A stretch of DNA of 64,000 nucleotides, taken from Candidatus Thiopontia autotrophica. Its GTDB lineage: Bacteria > Pseudomonadota > Gammaproteobacteria > GCF-002020875. The position numbers and the translations under genes were made by a program. The DNA lies in NCBI GenBank assembly GCA_014384675.1, contig JACNFK010000034.1, forward strand, positions 62,001-126,000. Direction: 5' to 3'. Shown one piece after another: positions 30,625-37,873 of this stretch (within the stretch, counting starts at the first letter, position 1; every line of letters starts with the position of its first letter). The notes under the pieces are model-generated. The model saw only the letters and a program-made list of their open reading frames with translations. It ran no database searches and had not been told where the DNA came from.

Positions 30625-30653
30625 ACTCTACACAGCGTGTAACCCATTGTCAA
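30625..30653 (-). promoter_or_regulatory. Sigma-70-type promoter of the small RNA with a GacA-like half-site upstream
   Basis: TTGACA at 30653-30648 and TAGAGT at 30630-30625, 17 bp apart, on the minus strand. A TGTAAG hexamer at 30695-30690 is identical to one half of the GacA/UvrY box found upstream of rsmX/Y/Z genes, centred about 70 bp before the predicted start as in those genes, but the second half (ATTTTG) does not match. Confidence 0.7.
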
Positions 30654-30695
30654 ACAAGATAACGCTCCAATTATGACCAAAATATCTTGCTTACA

Positions 30696-30730
30696 CCGTC
30701 ACCCCCGCGCAAGCGGGGTGGAGGATCCAG
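30696..30730 (+). repeat. Interspersed palindromic repeat of the 'VIPAKAGIQ' type, copy 2
   Basis: CCGTCACCCCCGCGCAAGCG and the following bases to GGATCCAG form a GC-rich hairpin related to 8884-8912 but in opposite orientation. It lies upstream of the small-RNA promoter and of the ArsR gene. Confidence 0.75.
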
Positions 30731-30833
30731 AAAACAGGCAGGAACGGGCACAGAAAATACCCATATCTAGGAATATAAACCGCACTACAGTTGTGACATC
30801 ATTGCCACTCAATAATTTCATGTAGGAGGAGTT

Positions 30834-31172
30834 ATGGAGGTAACAGCAGGTGAACTGCTTGAGGATCGCACCTCAGCAAAGACCGTATCCAGGGTGATGG
30901 CAGCGATGGCACACCCAATCAGAATGAAAATTCTCTGTCTGTTGATTGATAACGAGATGAATGTGAACGAGATACTTGCCGAGGTTGGCAGCTCTCAATC
31001 AAACATCTCGCAACATCTTGATGCCCTGAAAGGTGCCAATCTTGTGCAGGTAAGGCGCAGTCAACAACACAGCTACTACTCCCTTACCCATAACGAGACA
31101 TCCAGAATAATCTTGCTGGTCCGGGATCTATTCTGCCCCGGACACGCCAGGCTATTGCGTAGCAGATCGTAG
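30834..31172 (+). CDS. ArsR-family repressor with persulfide-sensor cysteine spacing
   Basis: 112 residues, winged helix-turn-helix (SSQSNISQHLDALKGANLVQVRR is the recognition region, written here in parts: SSQSNISQHLDAL then KGANLVQVRR). Two cysteines only, C35 (in MKILCLL) and C101 (in DLFCPGH), 66 residues apart. SqrR and BigR, which sense persulfides through a Cys41/Cys107 or Cys42/Cys108 pair, have the same spacing. It has a strong ribosome site (GTAGGAGGAG) and its own terminator. Inference: a reactive-sulfur-responsive regulator; the controlled genes are not known, soxYZ being the nearest candidates. Confidence 0.85.
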   Translation: MEVTAGELLEDRTSAKTVSRVMAAMAHPIRMKILCLLIDNEMNVNEILAEVGSSQSNISQHLDALKGANLVQVRRSQQHSYYSLTHNETSRIILLVRDLFCPGHARLLRSRS

Positions 31173-31242
31173 CTATAACCCTTTATGACTCCTGGTTTAC
31201 GATAGTTCTCCCTTAACCAGAGAGGGTTTTACAGCGACATGG

Positions 31243-31276
31243 CCGGCATCCACTCAATGTGTATGCCGGTTTTTTT
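31243..31276 (+). terminator. Intrinsic terminator after the ArsR-type gene
   Basis: CCGGCAT and ATGCCGG (7 bp stem, 13-base loop) followed by seven T on the plus strand. Confidence 0.8.
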
Positions 31277-31289
31277 GTTCAGCGTCAGC

Positions 31290-31811
31290 TTACCGCATAA
31301 ACGGCATCATCAGTTTTTCAGGCTTGGTGAACTTATTGATGTCGTAGGCCATACGTCCCATGTTCTGGTCCATTGTTGCCATCGAACCCTGCATATAACC
31401 AATATCCCCACTCATATCTACAATACTGTTCGACATCAGAGCGATATTCTCGGACATCCCCTCAATCTTGCCGGACATGGAGTTGATGTTAACGTTGAGC
31501 TGATGCATATCCTTGCTCATGTTGCCGATATTTCCGGTCATCGACTGCATACCCTGACGTACCAGAGCAAAATCAGCAGACATCACCGCCTGCCCCTGCT
31601 CCATACTCTTTGCCATGGTAGCCATGCGGACACGCATCTCTCGCATATCAGTTGACATACTGTTTACATCGCTCCCCATCTGCAAAACAGCACTCGTCAT
31701 TCGGTGCATGTTCCACCCCATGCTCGCCATAAACAGTGCCATTCCCGCACCCGCGAAAACCATCACCGTTGTGGCTGTAACCCCTGGTCTCTTATCCACT
31801 ACCTGCCACAC
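31290..31811 (-). CDS. Methionine-rich membrane-anchored coiled-coil protein
   Basis: 173 residues with 31 methionines (about 18 percent). One membrane segment near the N-terminus (about residues 13-33, VTATTVMVFAGAGMALFM) and then a long predicted coiled coil in which SM, DM and NM recur at roughly heptad spacing (NSMSTDMREM, NMSKDMHQLN, DMSGDIGYMQ). Start is a GTG; the GGAGG ribosome site is very close to it, so the GTG four codons later (31799) is an alternative. I do not recognise the family. It is downstream of soxYZ but separated by a terminator. Met-rich exported stretches can bind Cu(I) or resist oxidation; both are guesses. Confidence 0.75.
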   Translation of the reverse strand: MWQVVDKRPGVTATTVMVFAGAGMALFMASMGWNMHRMTSAVLQMGSDVNSMSTDMREMRVRMATMAKSMEQGQAVMSADFALVRQGMQSMTGNIGNMSKDMHQLNVNINSMSGKIEGMSENIALMSNSIVDMSGDIGYMQGSMATMDQNMGRMAYDINKFTKPEKLMMPFMR

Positions 31812-31880
31812 CCTCCTCTGTTCACAACAATAGTTGCCGGTATTCTAGCATTATCTAAATTACAATAATGCAAAACCCAT

Positions 31881-31918
31881 AAAAAAACACCGATACCGTC
31901 GAAGAGCGGTATCGGTGC
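31881..31918 (-). terminator. Terminator of the soxYZ unit
   Basis: CACCGATACC and GGTATCGGTG arms (10 bp) with a 10-base loop, followed on the minus strand by seven T. Lies about 54 bases after soxZ. Confidence 0.9.
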
Positions 31919-31971
31919 TATCTTCCCACATTTCTCCACCCAAAAAGGAGAGAGAGGAGAGGTCTGATCCC

Positions 31972-32286
31972 TTACTTTGAGGCCTTGGTACCTGTACCGG
32001 TAGCGCCCTTGTTATCGGTCCAGGTTACGGTGATCTTGTCACCCTTCTCACCTGCAACCTTGATACGAAGGTATGGGTTTTTTGAGACTGTAGTGTTGAT
32101 ATCGGCGTTCATGAATGCAACGCCATTCTTCTCTGCAACCACGGTCTGGATAAAGTGTTCAGGAATAACATTTCCTGTCTTCTTGTCCTTTCTAAGTCCA
32201 GTCTCCATGGGGTGGGTCAATAGACATTTGACATCAATTACACCCTTCTTTGATTTAGCTCTCAGCTTTACTGCTTTCTTTGCCAT
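31972..32286 (-). CDS. soxZ: Sulfur carrier complex subunit SoxZ
   Basis: 104 residues, immunoglobulin-like sandwich without signal peptide; exported as a complex with SoxY by the SoxY Tat signal. Contains the family features THPMETGLRKD and the NPYLRIKV beta strands. It follows soxY by 38 bases. With SoxY it carries thiosulfate-derived sulfur in the periplasm. Confidence 0.95.
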   Translation of the reverse strand: MAKKAVKLRAKSKKGVIDVKCLLTHPMETGLRKDKKTGNVIPEHFIQTVVAEKNGVAFMNADINTTVSKNPYLRIKVAGEKGDKITVTWTDNKGATGTGTKASK

Positions 32287-32324
32287 TTTCTTATCCTCGT
32301 TATATATGTTCTAGGGGTGAATTA

Positions 32325-32765
32325 CTAACCGCATCCACCAGCAGTTACCTTGACCTGGGTCTTATTGCTGATTGTTCCTGATGCAGTCTTGACAACACCA
32401 TAAACATCACCAGTCTTACCCATCTTGATTCTGGTAGAGACAAATGGAACTGCCCCCTCTCCCAGGTGATAGACGCCAGCAATCGGGCGGCCATTGGCTG
32501 CCGCAACAATACTGATACTCTCGATAATACCGTCAACTCCAGTAGCATTAACCTCGACCGGCACCACGGCACCATTCTCGGCAACCTCAGGGGCCTTGAT
32601 CTTTACAGTATTGCTGGGTGTTCCTGTATCACCAGCATCGCTTGACTCCATTGCAGCCTTTGGCCATGCTGCCAATACTGTGCGAGGTGTCAGAAGCCCT
32701 GCACCCAGAGCAGCAGCAACTGCACTGCCTGCCAGGGTTCCCTTCATAAACAATCTTCTTTTCAT
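32325..32765 (-). CDS. soxY: Sulfur carrier protein SoxY
   Basis: 146 residues. Tat signal (KRRLFMKGTLAGSA) and the mature domain ending in the swinging arm with the carrier Cys: the C-terminus is TAGGCG, one Gly shorter than the usual GGCGG end. The carrier cysteine is next to last. No soxXA, soxB or soxCD in the window; a soxYZ pair apart from the rest is common in organisms that store sulfur globules. Confidence 0.95.
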   Translation of the reverse strand: MKRRLFMKGTLAGSAVAAALGAGLLTPRTVLAAWPKAAMESSDAGDTGTPSNTVKIKAPEVAENGAVVPVEVNATGVDGIIESISIVAAANGRPIAGVYHLGEGAVPFVSTRIKMGKTGDVYGVVKTASGTISNKTQVKVTAGGCG

Positions 32766-32894
32766 GGATTTCTCCTCCTTTTTATAAAAAATATCAACCT
32801 TATTATTCTGCTGCCATTCATAACCAGACCGTGCAACATGAACGTCAGACTTTAAACAAAATCACCATAATTGTCTACAGATTACTTGAATAAG

Positions 32895-33380
32895 TCACTC
32901 GCTCAATACCTCAATGGCAGCCATGATAGACTCATCAATCTCTCCATTTACAAAATCACGCACCCCAAGCCCTATTATCCGCTGCTGAATCTCCACCCCC
33001 TTACGGTCAAGAAACAGCAGGGTCGGGGTCAGCCATACCCCATAACTACTGCCCACGCCTGCCGAGGTCATCTTCTCTCCTGAAAAACCCACTATTTTCT
33101 CGGTGTCACCAAGATGAATCTTTCGGATCAGTACCAGGCCGTCATATTCACTGTTTCTAAGTAACGGAACCAGGTGGTCAGACTCCATTACCACACAGTA
33201 TGGACAGTCATCAGCCGAAAACATAAGGATCATCGGGATACGGCTATCACCTGCCAACCCGCCATCACTCTGTAGATTTGAGCTGAATGGCACAGAGAAG
33301 ATGTAGGTGTCACGCCCGGGGGTCTCACCAAAGAGAGATGGCGCAACCAACAGAAGAGATAAAAGCAGGGCTCCTTGCAT
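32895..33380 (-). CDS. Thioredoxin-like protein, SoxS/SoxW type
   Basis: 161 residues, exported (signal peptide about 1-18), single thioredoxin domain with CPYC (in SADDCPYCVVMES) and the cis-Pro loop WLTPTLLFLD. Such proteins near sox genes keep the SoxY carrier cysteine reduced. It precedes soxY on the same strand with a gap of about 130 bases. Whether it corresponds to SoxS or SoxW is not settled. Confidence 0.85.
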   Translation of the reverse strand: MQGALLLSLLLVAPSLFGETPGRDTYIFSVPFSSNLQSDGGLAGDSRIPMILMFSADDCPYCVVMESDHLVPLLRNSEYDGLVLIRKIHLGDTEKIVGFSGEKMTSAGVGSSYGVWLTPTLLFLDRKGVEIQQRIIGLGVRDFVNGEIDESIMAAIEVLSE

Positions 33381-33414
33381 AAAAAAACCCCAACCTCACA
33401 ACATGAAGCCGGGG
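33381..33414 (-). terminator. Probable terminator between the low-complexity gene and the thioredoxin-like gene
   Basis: On the minus strand a hairpin with GGGG/CCCC base and an inner CTTCA/TGAGG helix is followed by seven T, directly in front of the thioredoxin-like ATG. The low-complexity gene would thus be a separate, highly defined transcript. Confidence 0.65.
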
Positions 33415-33437
33415 CCCTGTTTTCAGCTAACCGGGAT

Positions 33438-33743
33438 CTAGCGTGGTGGGTACGCAGGAGTACTGTCACCCCTGGCATCACCACTACCGTGAAGACGCGC
33501 ATTCTCGGCAGCATCAGCATCGGCCTCCATGCTGGAAGCGCCCTTGCCAGATGCGTTAATGGACATGCTGAAGTTACCCTCGGCATCACCAGAACCCTTG
33601 CCCGCACCACGTGCCTTGCCATCCATTGCACCATCAGCAGAACCTGTACCAGCACCAGACTGGTTATCGTCTCCACTCATAAATGCAAATGCACTAGAGG
33701 CAGCAAACGCCATAGCGACGAACCCGACAATTAGTTTTTTCAT
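33438..33743 (-). CDS. Exported Gly/Ala/Ser-rich protein, possibly sulfur-globule related
   Basis: 101 residues. Signal peptide (about 1-20, MKKLIVGFVAMAFAASSAFA), then a low-complexity mature part very rich in G, A, S and D with a central NFSMSINASGKG and a proline/tyrosine end (TPAYPPR). No cysteine. The order signal, Gly-rich part, F-x-M-x-x-NxSGxG and Pro/Tyr tail recalls sulfur-globule envelope proteins but lacks their length and Tyr content, so the link is tentative. Ribosome site AAGGAG. Divergent from the histidine kinase and ended by its own terminator. Confidence 0.7.
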   Translation of the reverse strand: MKKLIVGFVAMAFAASSAFAFMSGDDNQSGAGTGSADGAMDGKARGAGKGSGDAEGNFSMSINASGKGASSMEADADAAENARLHGSGDARGDSTPAYPPR

Positions 33744-33896
33744 GACTATCTCCTTTGATTAAAAGCTAATTTTTATTGGCTGAACCTTAGTCAGCCCTGT
33801 GACTATAGCAAACAATTGATTAAATTATCAATAGCTAGCTTGAGTGATAACTTTCTCCCCTTCACATCTCCACTGTTACTCGGTACAGTCTCATCC

Positions 33897-35396
33897 ATGC
33901 ACTCAAAACCCCGCTTCTCACTCCTTAAGCAGACAGGGATAATCATTGGCCTAATCAGTCTACTGGCGGTAATCGGAATCGGCAGCTCAGCATTTATTAC
34001 CCAGACCATCCAGGGTGCGGCAACCACCATCAACACCTCCGGCGCCCTGCGCATGCTCTCCTACAAGATTGCAACCCAGATGATGCGGGATCAGCGCAAG
34101 GACAACCCCACCTCGACCAAAATACGTGGCCTGATCCGTCGTTTTGACTCAAAACTTAACAGCCCATCCCTACAGCAATCGATCCCACAGCCGCGACCTC
34201 TTCCAAAAGGGGGCGGATATGAGACCCCACTGCACGCCCTATACAGATCGGTGCGGTGGCAGTGGGATGAGGATATCAAACCACTACTGCTGAGCTATGC
34301 GGCACTGCTTGACATAAAACCGAAGCAGGTCACCATCGAGCCAACCAAAGCGAAAATACATGACTCATACCAGCAGACCTATCTCTCCAAAATTGATGAG
34401 TTTGTTTTTGATATCAATAACATGGTAAGCCTGATAGAGGAGCAGACCGAGGATAGAATTCAGCTGTTGCGCAACATAGAATTTATATCACTGCCATTAC
34501 TGCTACTCACCATTCTGGCTGCCCCCATCCTGCTCTACTACAGAATTCTTGTCCCCCTCAAGGATCTACTGCAGATATCTGAACAGGTGCGCAGACGTGA
34601 CTTCTCCAGACAGTCAAAATACATACGTAACGACGAGCTGGGTGAGCTCGCCAAGGCCTTCAATATGATGAACTCTGACCTCTCCGCCACCTATACCGAG
34701 CTGGAGGAGAAGATTACGGAGAAGACCCAGTCACTAATCGATGAATCCAACCGGATCACCCTTATGGAGGAGCGCAACACCATTGCACAGGAGCTCCATG
34801 ACTCCCTCGCCCAATCCATCTTCTACCTTAATATCCAGATCGGCCGTATAAATGCACTGATCAAACAGGGCGCGTCTCATGACCATCTCAGCCCCATAAT
34901 TAATGAGCTGCGTGATACCAACGGCCTGATGGACAGACAACTGCGGGAACTGATATCCACCTTCAGAATCAAAACCAACCAGGAGGGAATTGAGGCCTCG
35001 GTTGATAAAATTATTGAAAAACAGAGGGGACGGAGCACAACAGAGCTGGAGTTTAACAACCAGATTCCAGAATTCTCTTTCTCCCATAACGAGGAGACAT
35101 GTCTAATCCAGATTATTCAGGAGGCCGTTGCAAACATCATCAAACATGCTGGTGCAAAACATGGATCCATTCTACTGAAAGAGGACAAAGAGAGCGGTGA
35201 GATCATGCTTACAGTCCGTGATGACGGAGTTGGAATCACGGAAAACCCACACAGAACCAACCACTTTGGGCTAAACAACATGGAGGAGCGTGCCCTCAAC
35301 ATCAATGGCAGCCTTACCATCCAGGCTCACCCTCATGGCGGCACCGAGGTTCGACTAAGCTTCACCCCATCCCTGCCACAACAGAGCAAACTGTAA
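33897..35396 (+). CDS. NarX/NarQ-like nitrate/nitrite sensor histidine kinase
   Basis: 499 residues from ATG 33897 (the frame opens earlier at 33816; the shorter start puts the first membrane segment at residues 14-36). Periplasmic sensor with a P-box-like INTSGALRMLSYKIA directly after TM1, where NarX binds nitrate; TM2 (FISLPLLLLTILAAPILL), HAMP, then the HisKA_3 dimerisation box ELHDSLAQSIFYLN and an HATPase domain (VANIIKHAGAK, DDGVGI, FGLNNM). Pairs with the response regulator 67 bases downstream. Confidence 0.9.
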   Translation: MHSKPRFSLLKQTGIIIGLISLLAVIGIGSSAFITQTIQGAATTINTSGALRMLSYKIATQMMRDQRKDNPTSTKIRGLIRRFDSKLNSPSLQQSIPQPRPLPKGGGYETPLHALYRSVRWQWDEDIKPLLLSYAALLDIKPKQVTIEPTKAKIHDSYQQTYLSKIDEFVFDINNMVSLIEEQTEDRIQLLRNIEFISLPLLLLTILAAPILLYYRILVPLKDLLQISEQVRRRDFSRQSKYIRNDELGELAKAFNMMNSDLSATYTELEEKITEKTQSLIDESNRITLMEERNTIAQELHDSLAQSIFYLNIQIGRINALIKQGASHDHLSPIINELRDTNGLMDRQLRELISTFRIKTNQEGIEASVDKIIEKQRGRSTTELEFNNQIPEFSFSHNEETCLIQIIQEAVANIIKHAGAKHGSILLKEDKESGEIMLTVRDDGVGITENPHRTNHFGLNNMEERALNINGSLTIQAHPHGGTEVRLSFTPSLPQQSKL

Positions 35397-35463
35397 CCTG
35401 TCAACAAGATGTGACATACTCAGAACCAATACTATAAAAAGAGAACCAACCAAAGAGAAGACC

Positions 35464-36108
35464 ATGAGCGAATCAGACAAAATCTCCCTGTTACTTATAG
35501 ATGACCACCCCCTTATACGCAAAGGGATTATCCAACTCCTGGAGCTACATGATGGAATCGAACTGGCAGGTGAGGCTGATGGTGGTGCCGAAGGAATAAA
35601 GCTTATCAAGGAGCGTCAGCCAGACATGGTACTGCTGGATCTCAACATGAGCAATATGGACGGACTCACCACACTGAAAAAGATCAAAAAACAGTGGCCG
35701 GAGATAATGGTTGTCATCCTCACGGTATCCGACAACCCGCAAAACATCATTCAGGCCTTCCGCAACAATGCAGATGGCTATCTGCTGAAAAACACAGATC
35801 CGGAGATGATTGTAGAGCACCTTATCCAGGTGATGAACGGAGTAACCATAGTCAGCCCCGAGGTATCGAAGATACTGGCCCAGGCAAAACCTGACAAAAA
35901 CAACAGGCTCGACATCAACCTTACTCGTCGCGAGAGAGAGGTGCTTACACTAATCGCCGATGGCCTCTCAAATCAGGATGTAGGAGATCGCCTCGGTATC
36001 TCGGTCTGGACCGCCAAGGTACATGCAAAGCATATCCTCAAAAAACTTGGCCTCAACACCCGTAACGAGCTGATTGTCTGGGGCATAAAAGAGGGGTTCT
36101 CAAGCTAG
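35464..36108 (+). CDS. NarL/NarP-like response regulator
   Basis: 214 residues: receiver domain with DD (13-14) and phosphoacceptor D59 (LLDLNMSNMDG), and a LuxR-type helix-turn-helix at the C-terminus (LTRREREVLTLIADGLSNQDV). Partner of the NarX-like kinase; expected to switch nitrate-responsive genes such as the neighbouring octaheme cytochrome and nap genes. Confidence 0.92.
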   Translation: MSESDKISLLLIDDHPLIRKGIIQLLELHDGIELAGEADGGAEGIKLIKERQPDMVLLDLNMSNMDGLTTLKKIKKQWPEIMVVILTVSDNPQNIIQAFRNNADGYLLKNTDPEMIVEHLIQVMNGVTIVSPEVSKILAQAKPDKNNRLDINLTRREREVLTLIADGLSNQDVGDRLGISVWTAKVHAKHILKKLGLNTRNELIVWGIKEGFSS

Positions 36109-36161
36109 CCCAAGCTTCCTTAGACGGATTCCCGTACAGTCAAGCCATAACGATTACAGAT

Positions 36162-36199
36162 AAAAAAAACCTCCACCCCGTAAAGGGTGGAGGTTTTTT
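36162..36199. terminator. Bidirectional terminator between narL-like gene and octaheme cytochrome gene
   Basis: 11 bp stem (AACCTCCACCC with GGGTGGAGGTT, 6-base loop) with A-run on one side and T-run on the other, between convergent genes. Confidence 0.92.
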
Positions 36200-36230
36200 C
36201 CGTTCTAAGAACGAGACTTAAGCGTACTGC

Positions 36231-37652
36231 TTAGTGCTCTAGTCTCTTAGCACGTTGCGCCTTGAATGCAGCCTGGCGTGCTTTACGCTTAGCGGCATCT
36301 TCTGGGCTCATCTTGCCAAGGAACCACTTGTGCTCTGTTGAATTCAGAACAGCATCTAGCTCAGCCTTCAGGTGGTGTGCAGCCTTCTGGTCTGCAGCAT
36401 CACCGTGCTCACCCTGCTCGATCAGCTCCCTCAGCTCAGGTACCATCTCGGTGTAGAAGTTCTTACCAAGATCGTAAGTACCTTCCCAGTGAGTGATATC
36501 TGGACCCTGCATGGAAGCAGCCATACGGGCACGACGTCCCTCATGGTGCCACAGCTCGAACCATACGAAGTCAAGCTTATGAGAGAACTTAGGTCCTTTC
36601 ATCAGAGGCTTGGCCGCCTTCATCAGACGCTTACCAGGTATGCCATACTTGCGGTTATAGAGATTGATCAACCCTTCATACTGAATATAGAAGTTATCAA
36701 CCCAACCCTCTTCATGACAGGATAGACATACGGTATACATCTTGTCGCGACGATCTTCCCAGTTCTTCATACGCTTGGATACAGGAGGACGGTTGGTCCA
36801 GCTGATACGGTCGCCCACATCGTGAGTAATAGGCTCTTTACGAGTCGCACTCATATGACAAGTGGCACAGGTCGGTGCTACATAGTAGTCCTCACCCACA
36901 ACCCACTTGGAGCCGTCCATGTTCATCTTCTCGCGGTTAGCACGATAGGCGATACCATGCTTGGACTCGTTGAAGATTTCCATCTGAGGATGGTCTGGAC
37001 CCATATGACACTTACCGCAGTTCTCAGGCTGACGCGCCTGCGCTGCAGAGAACTGGTGACGTGAGTGACACGCCGCACAGGTACCCTTGGAGCCATCAGG
37101 GTTGATTCGGCCAATACCGGTGTTAGGCCATGTGGCCGCATCCAGTGAACCATCTTCAAGAACCTTGACCTGAGAACCATGACACTGCCAGCAACCATTT
37201 ACTGCCGCTGCAGAGACACCACCAGGGAAGCCTTCAGTGATCATACCGCTATCACCTTCAACCACCTCTGCGAGAAGGTTATCGAGTGACCCCATAATAT
37301 CACCTGCTGTCGCATGGTGAGATTTAGCCATCTCTCGTGCCTCATTCTCATGACAGTTAGCACAGTCGGCTGGAGAAACGATAATAGAGATATGTTTCTT
37401 AACCTTCTTCTCGTCATGGATGAATGCATCAACGTCACTAGAATCTGCCGCGTGACACTCGTAACAACCTACGTTGGCACCGTAGTGCTTACTTGCACCC
37501 CACATCTGAACCAGACCTGGGTTATTCTTCTTATGGCACGCTACACACTCTTTGGTCTCATCCGACATAACATTCGGAATCTCACTGACTGCAGCATTCA
37601 CTGTAGTCACACCAAGCAGGAGCAGGGCACCGGTTAGTACTCTTAGGAACAT
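36231..37652 (-). CDS. Octaheme cytochrome c, hydroxylamine-oxidoreductase-like
   Basis: 473 residues with a signal peptide (about 1-20) and eight CxxCH heme sites at residues 36, 63, 97, 154, 192, 212, 262 and 309. Heme 4 (CWQCHGS) corresponds to the catalytic heme of the HAO family. Reductive members of this family in nitrate-ammonifying Campylobacterota take nitrite to hydroxylamine or ammonium; oxidative members need a tyrosine from the C-terminal part cross-linked to heme 4, and the corresponding stretch here reads GPDITHWEGTYDLG (383-396), which may lack it. No membrane-anchored partner adjoins. Next to a nitrate sensor pair and napHF, with an FNR box and long leader upstream, it probably acts in nitrite or NO/hydroxylamine metabolism in the periplasm. 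Confidence 0.88.
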   Translation of the reverse strand: MFLRVLTGALLLLGVTTVNAAVSEIPNVMSDETKECVACHKKNNPGLVQMWGASKHYGANVGCYECHAADSSDVDAFIHDEKKVKKHISIIVSPADCANCHENEAREMAKSHHATAGDIMGSLDNLLAEVVEGDSGMITEGFPGGVSAAAVNGCWQCHGSQVKVLEDGSLDAATWPNTGIGRINPDGSKGTCAACHSRHQFSAAQARQPENCGKCHMGPDHPQMEIFNESKHGIAYRANREKMNMDGSKWVVGEDYYVAPTCATCHMSATRKEPITHDVGDRISWTNRPPVSKRMKNWEDRRDKMYTVCLSCHEEGWVDNFYIQYEGLINLYNRKYGIPGKRLMKAAKPLMKGPKFSHKLDFVWFELWHHEGRRARMAASMQGPDITHWEGTYDLGKNFYTEMVPELRELIEQGEHGDAADQKAAHHLKAELDAVLNSTEHKWFLGKMSPEDAAKRKARQAAFKAQRAKRLEH

Positions 37653-37795
37653 ATAATGTTTCCTCCCATTTTATTGTTGAACATAGATATCTATATACTC
37701 GTTCCGGGGGGAGGGTCTTGGTATTACTCTTCGAAGCGACTCCTCCTCTCAACGCGAGTAACGGCGATGGTAACTCTACCGGGGAGGGGTATTCA
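37653..37795 (-). other. Long structured leader of the octaheme cytochrome gene
   Basis: If the -10-like TATATAAC near 37806-37799 is used, the transcript has a leader of about 140 nt. It can form a GTTACTC/GAGTAAT stem (about 37776-37727) that encloses GGAGGAG, and has pyrimidine-rich CCCTCCCCCCGG opposite GGGGAGG-type sequence. A GGGAGGAAAC ribosome site follows. No known riboswitch class recognised. Confidence 0.45.
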
Positions 37796-37855
37796 AGTGT
37801 TATATAGAAAAAAATAACAACTAATTTGATGCAGGACAAATCACCAGGTCATTTA

Positions 37856-37869
37856 TTGATTTTAGTCAA
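37856..37869 (-). promoter_or_regulatory. FNR/ANR box upstream of the octaheme cytochrome gene
   Basis: TTGATTTTAGTCAA matches the TTGAT-N4-ATCAA consensus at nine of ten positions. It lies just after the napH stop and about 70 bp before a TATATAAC -10-like element, a spacing acceptable for class I activation. Confidence 0.7.
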
Positions 37870-37873
37870 TTTA

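Noticed and set aside
30498-30680. Minus-strand 60-codon frame over the small-RNA region
   Set aside because: It would span the promoter and terminator hairpin; no ribosome site; composition not protein-like.
33826-33843. ATTGAT-N6-ATCAAT palindrome before the NarX-like gene as an FNR site
   Set aside because: Spacer is six bases, not four, so it does not fit FNR; kept only as a curiosity.
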